Below, piece by piece: positions 4,793 through 6,850 of a stretch of 6,850 bases of DNA. The DNA is taken from NCBI GenBank assembly GCA_903930725.1, contig CAIYZW010001021.1, forward strand, positions 1 to 6,850, given 5' to 3'. How positions within the stretch are numbered: the first letter of the stretch is position 1; every line of letters starts with the position of its first letter. Source of the DNA: an uncultured Bacteroidota bacterium. Its GTDB lineage: Bacteria > Bacteroidota > Bacteroidia > Bacteroidales > 4484-276. The position numbers and the translations under genes were made by a program. A model generated the notes under the pieces. That model searched no databases. It worked only from the letters and a program-made list of their open reading frames with translations, and had not been told where the DNA came from.

Positions 4793-6850
4793 TTATCTCA
4801 CCAGCGATACTTTTGAAACCATAGTCCGCTCTCCTGTTTCAATTTTAATCAGATAAATCCCTGTTTTTGCAGGAGTTCCATTTTCCAGATTACCGTCCCA
4901 GGACAAGGTTTTTTCGCCCGCATTTTCGTTTCCGGCAAATAGCTGCCTGATCAGTTTTCCTGTCATGTCGTAAATATTTACCTGCACGGTTGATGCTGCT
5001 GGGAGGTCGAAAGTAATCGAAACTTCAGATGTTGCCGGGTTTGGGAAAACTGTTAATTCTTCATCATTTTTGCTGGATTGCTCATCAATGCCGGTGATGA
5101 TCAGGTTTTCGTGAATCTGGAAACCGGCCGGGCCATCGGCAAGGTAGGTGTGCGAACCTTCGATGGCCACACCAAGCCCAAAACATCCCGAACGCTGGTA
5201 ATAGCCCGCGATAAACGGGTTTGAAGGATCGGAAACATCAATGGTTTGAACGCCGCCCAGTATATAGTTGGCAGTGTAGGCGTAGTTTCCTTCGACATCC
5301 ACCGTCCAGGCAACATCGGGAAGGTAAACATAACCTGTACTGTGAGCATTTGTGGGGTCAGAAACATCAATAATTTCCAGGCCACCGTTTTTATCGGCAA
5401 CATAAACGTAATTTCCCTGAACTTCCAAACCGTAACCTTGCGAAAGGAGCGCTGCATACCGGCTTACAAAAACTGGATTTGCCGGGTCGGTGATATCGAA
5501 AATAAATAATCCTTTGGTATCTTCGGCTTCGAACGGTTTGTAATCAATGAGGTAAAGATAATTTCCTTGTATGGTAAGCGCCTGAACGTAGCAAAAATCA
5601 ACGCCGGGAACAGAGTTGCCGTTGACCCACCCAAATTTGTGAGCTGCAAGAACCGGATTATCGGGATTTTCGAAATTTACCACCCTGAAACCATCCCACC
5701 AGCAGGCAATAAAGGCATAGGTGCCCTTCAGAGCGATGTCATAAGTCATCACAGGAGCCTGGTAATGGCCGCGTTTTACGGGGTTTGACGGATCGGAAAT
5801 ATCCATAATATTTACCGGATTGGAAGCGCCCATGCTTTTTGGGATATAAACCGCCAGATTTCCTGTAACAGCAGCCATGTCGCCGGCAGTTTCGTTGTAG
5901 CCGATCTGCTCAGGATTGGTTTTATCAGAAACATCAAAAACCCTGAAACCATTGCTGCCGGTAAAGGCCATGTCGCCGTTCACACAAATCTCATTTACCG
6001 AAAGCGCAAGTTTATAATCGGTTTTTAATTGGGGATTGGCAACATCCGAAACATCCAGAATTGAGAGTGGGCGGCCGCCTCCCGTAATTGCGGCAACATT
6101 TTCGCCAACAGCAACAAAATCGGCATAACCACTGTACGAGGATTCTAAAACCGGCACGGCAGGGTCGGAAACATTGACGATTTGCATGCCTCCACCAGCG
6201 TTGGATGTCGAATTTGCGACATAAACATAATCTCCACTTACCGAGACACGATAAGGAATTCCGGTGATCGGCAGTTGCCCGATTTGCTGGACATTTGAAA
6301 GATTGGAAACATCGTAAATTTTGAGGCCATAATTGTACGAAACCATGTAAAGTATGTTGTCGTTCACACAAACTCCGGTGGCTATGCCCGAAACGGTGGC
6401 TTTTATAACCGGGTTTGAAGGGTTGGAAACATCAACGATTTTACAGCCGCCGTTACTTGCCGCACAATAAATATTTGTGCCTTCCATGGCCGAATTCCAG
6501 ACCATCTGCGAACTTGGTATCGCCGCATGGCCTTCCTGGGTGATGTTGCCCATATCGGAAGTATTGTAAACATAAACCCCGTCGGCAACGGTGATGGCAT
6601 AAACGTAATTTCCGGAGGCAAAAACGCCTCCACGGGGATAACTCGTGGTTGGAATCCGCGCCAATCGTTGGGGATTTTCCCAACCTGCCACATCCAATAT
6701 TTCGATACCCGAAAAATACGCGGCAAGGTAAAGCCGTGAAGTAAACGAATCGAAATAACTTGCATCAACAAGCGCGCGCGCCCTTACCTGGGTGAGTTCC
6801 TGTGGGTTTGCGGGATCAGAGGCATCCAAAACAATTACACCGGCTCCCGA
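4793..6850 (-). CDS. LVIVD-repeat beta-propeller protein with type IX secretion sorting domain (N-terminus outside window)
   Basis: The frame is open to the right edge, so 685 residues are visible and the start and signal peptide are missing. The first in-frame candidate start, a TTG at 6827-6829, falls inside a repeat unit (VIVLDASDPANP) and is not real. From residue 1 to about 585 the protein consists of LVIVD-type units of about 40-46 residues. Each has a strand like GNYVYVA, then GLEIIDVSDPSNP. Thirteen such motifs and one degenerate final unit can be counted. These repeats fold as beta-propeller blades. After a short linker, residues about 598-685 form a type A type IX sorting domain: VFPNPATSEVSITF, then VNIYDMTGKLIRQL, LSWDGN, TGIYLIKI and the terminal VSKVSLVR. 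The protein should therefore cross the outer membrane through the type IX system and be released or anchored at the surface. Its ligand is unknown; such repeats usually act in binding or adhesion. It is on the same strand as mrr, 72 bp away. Confidence 0.92.
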   Translation of the reverse strand, partial: SGAGVIVLDASDPANPQELTQVRARALVDASYFDSFTSRLYLAAYFSGIEILDVAGWENPQRLARIPTTSYPRGGVFASGNYVYAITVADGVYVYNTSDMGNITQEGHAAIPSSQMVWNSAMEGTNIYCAASNGGCKIVDVSNPSNPVIKATVSGIATGVCVNDNILYMVSYNYGLKIYDVSNLSNVQQIGQLPITGIPYRVSVSGDYVYVANSTSNAGGGMQIVNVSDPAVPVLESSYSGYADFVAVGENVAAITGGGRPLSILDVSDVANPQLKTDYKLALSVNEICVNGDMAFTGSNGFRVFDVSDKTNPEQIGYNETAGDMAAVTGNLAVYIPKSMGASNPVNIMDISDPSNPVKRGHYQAPVMTYDIALKGTYAFIACWWDGFRVVNFENPDNPVLAAHKFGWVNGNSVPGVDFCYVQALTIQGNYLYLIDYKPFEAEDTKGLFIFDITDPANPVFVSRYAALLSQGYGLEVQGNYVYVADKNGGLEIIDVSDPTNAHSTGYVYLPDVAWTVDVEGNYAYTANYILGGVQTIDVSDPSNPFIAGYYQRSGCFGLGVAIEGSHTYLADGPAGFQIHENLIITGIDEQSSKNDEELTVFPNPATSEVSITFDLPAASTVQVNIYDMTGKLIRQLFAGNENAGEKTLSWDGNLENGTPAKTGIYLIKIETGERTMVSKVSLVR
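4796..5059 (-). other. Type IX secretion C-terminal sorting domain (coding segment)
   Basis: This is the last 88 or so codons of the propeller gene. It shows the usual order of a type A sorting domain: FPNP, an alternating-hydrophobic strand with the fold of a small Ig-like sandwich, IYDMTGKL, a GTP-A-TG-IYLIKI block, and a hydrophobic-basic end (KVSLVR). In the known system this domain is recognised at the outer membrane and removed after export. None of the secretion machinery genes are in the window. Confidence 0.9.
5113..6850 (-). repeat. Array of about 14 LVIVD repeat units inside the propeller gene
   Basis: The Asp (or equivalent) of each DVSDPSNP-like motif falls at visible residues 9, 53, 96, 140, 180, 226, 266, 306, 350, 392, 452, 495, 538 and, in degenerate form, 580. 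Thirteen of these are recognisable motifs. Spacing is 40-46 residues except one interval of 60, between 392 and 452. The repetition shows in the DNA as recurring stretches such as GGTTTGAAGG followed by TCGGAAACATC or TTGGAAACATC (near 5219, 5782 and 6412 on the plus strand). The units are diverged, so duplication is old rather than recent. Confidence 0.85.

Noticed and set aside
5101..6771. Several minus- and plus-strand open frames of 60-122 codons inside the propeller gene
   Set aside because: They are out-of-frame readings of the repeat array, with composition typical of shifted frames and no recognisable domain.
5200..6830. Recurring short DNA motifs resembling a repeat array or CRISPR
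   Set aside because: The spacing (about 120-180 bp) and divergence follow the LVIVD protein repeats in frame. There are no identical direct repeats with unique spacers.

Overview
The window looks like a stretch of chromosome from a member of the Bacteroidota. The right-hand gene ends in a type IX secretion (Por) C-terminal sorting domain, a signature of that phylum. A match to the Bacteroidota promoter box (TAnnTTTG) lies in front of the histidine kinase. The left-edge fragment resembles the conserved tail of large AsmA-like proteins common in these bacteria. Genus cannot be fixed from the sequence alone.

Layout, left to right. (1) 1-407, plus strand: the C-terminal 134 residues of a protein that starts outside the window, probably an AsmA/DUF748-like envelope protein. 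(2) 603-2453, plus strand: a complete two-transmembrane sensor histidine kinase with an extracytoplasmic sensor, PAS, HisKA and HATPase domains, and its own likely promoter just upstream. No response regulator lies in the window. (3) 2454-2526: a short convergent intergenic region with a small GC-rich hairpin. (4) 2527-2943, minus strand: a small lipoprotein of unknown function. (5) 3067-3816, minus strand: a leucine-rich-repeat lipoprotein with about nine repeats of 23 residues. (6) 3830-4720, minus strand: a complete Mrr-type restriction endonuclease, only 13 bp upstream of the LRR gene. (7) 4793-6850, minus strand: a large LVIVD-repeat beta-propeller protein with a type IX sorting tail, its N-terminus cut by the right edge.

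The four minus-strand genes run in the same direction. Mrr and the LRR lipoprotein are close enough to be co-transcribed. The 72-bp and 123-bp gaps on either side leave it open whether the other two belong to the same transcript. Three of the four (both lipoproteins and the propeller) are predicted to be envelope or surface proteins, while Mrr is a cytoplasmic DNA-cleaving defence enzyme. I see no RNA gene, CRISPR array, insertion sequence or phage gene, and no gene-free stretch above 300 bp (the longest is 408-602). I did not find a convincing new multi-gene system. The least ordinary points are the Mrr/LRR-lipoprotein pairing and the 14-unit propeller array.
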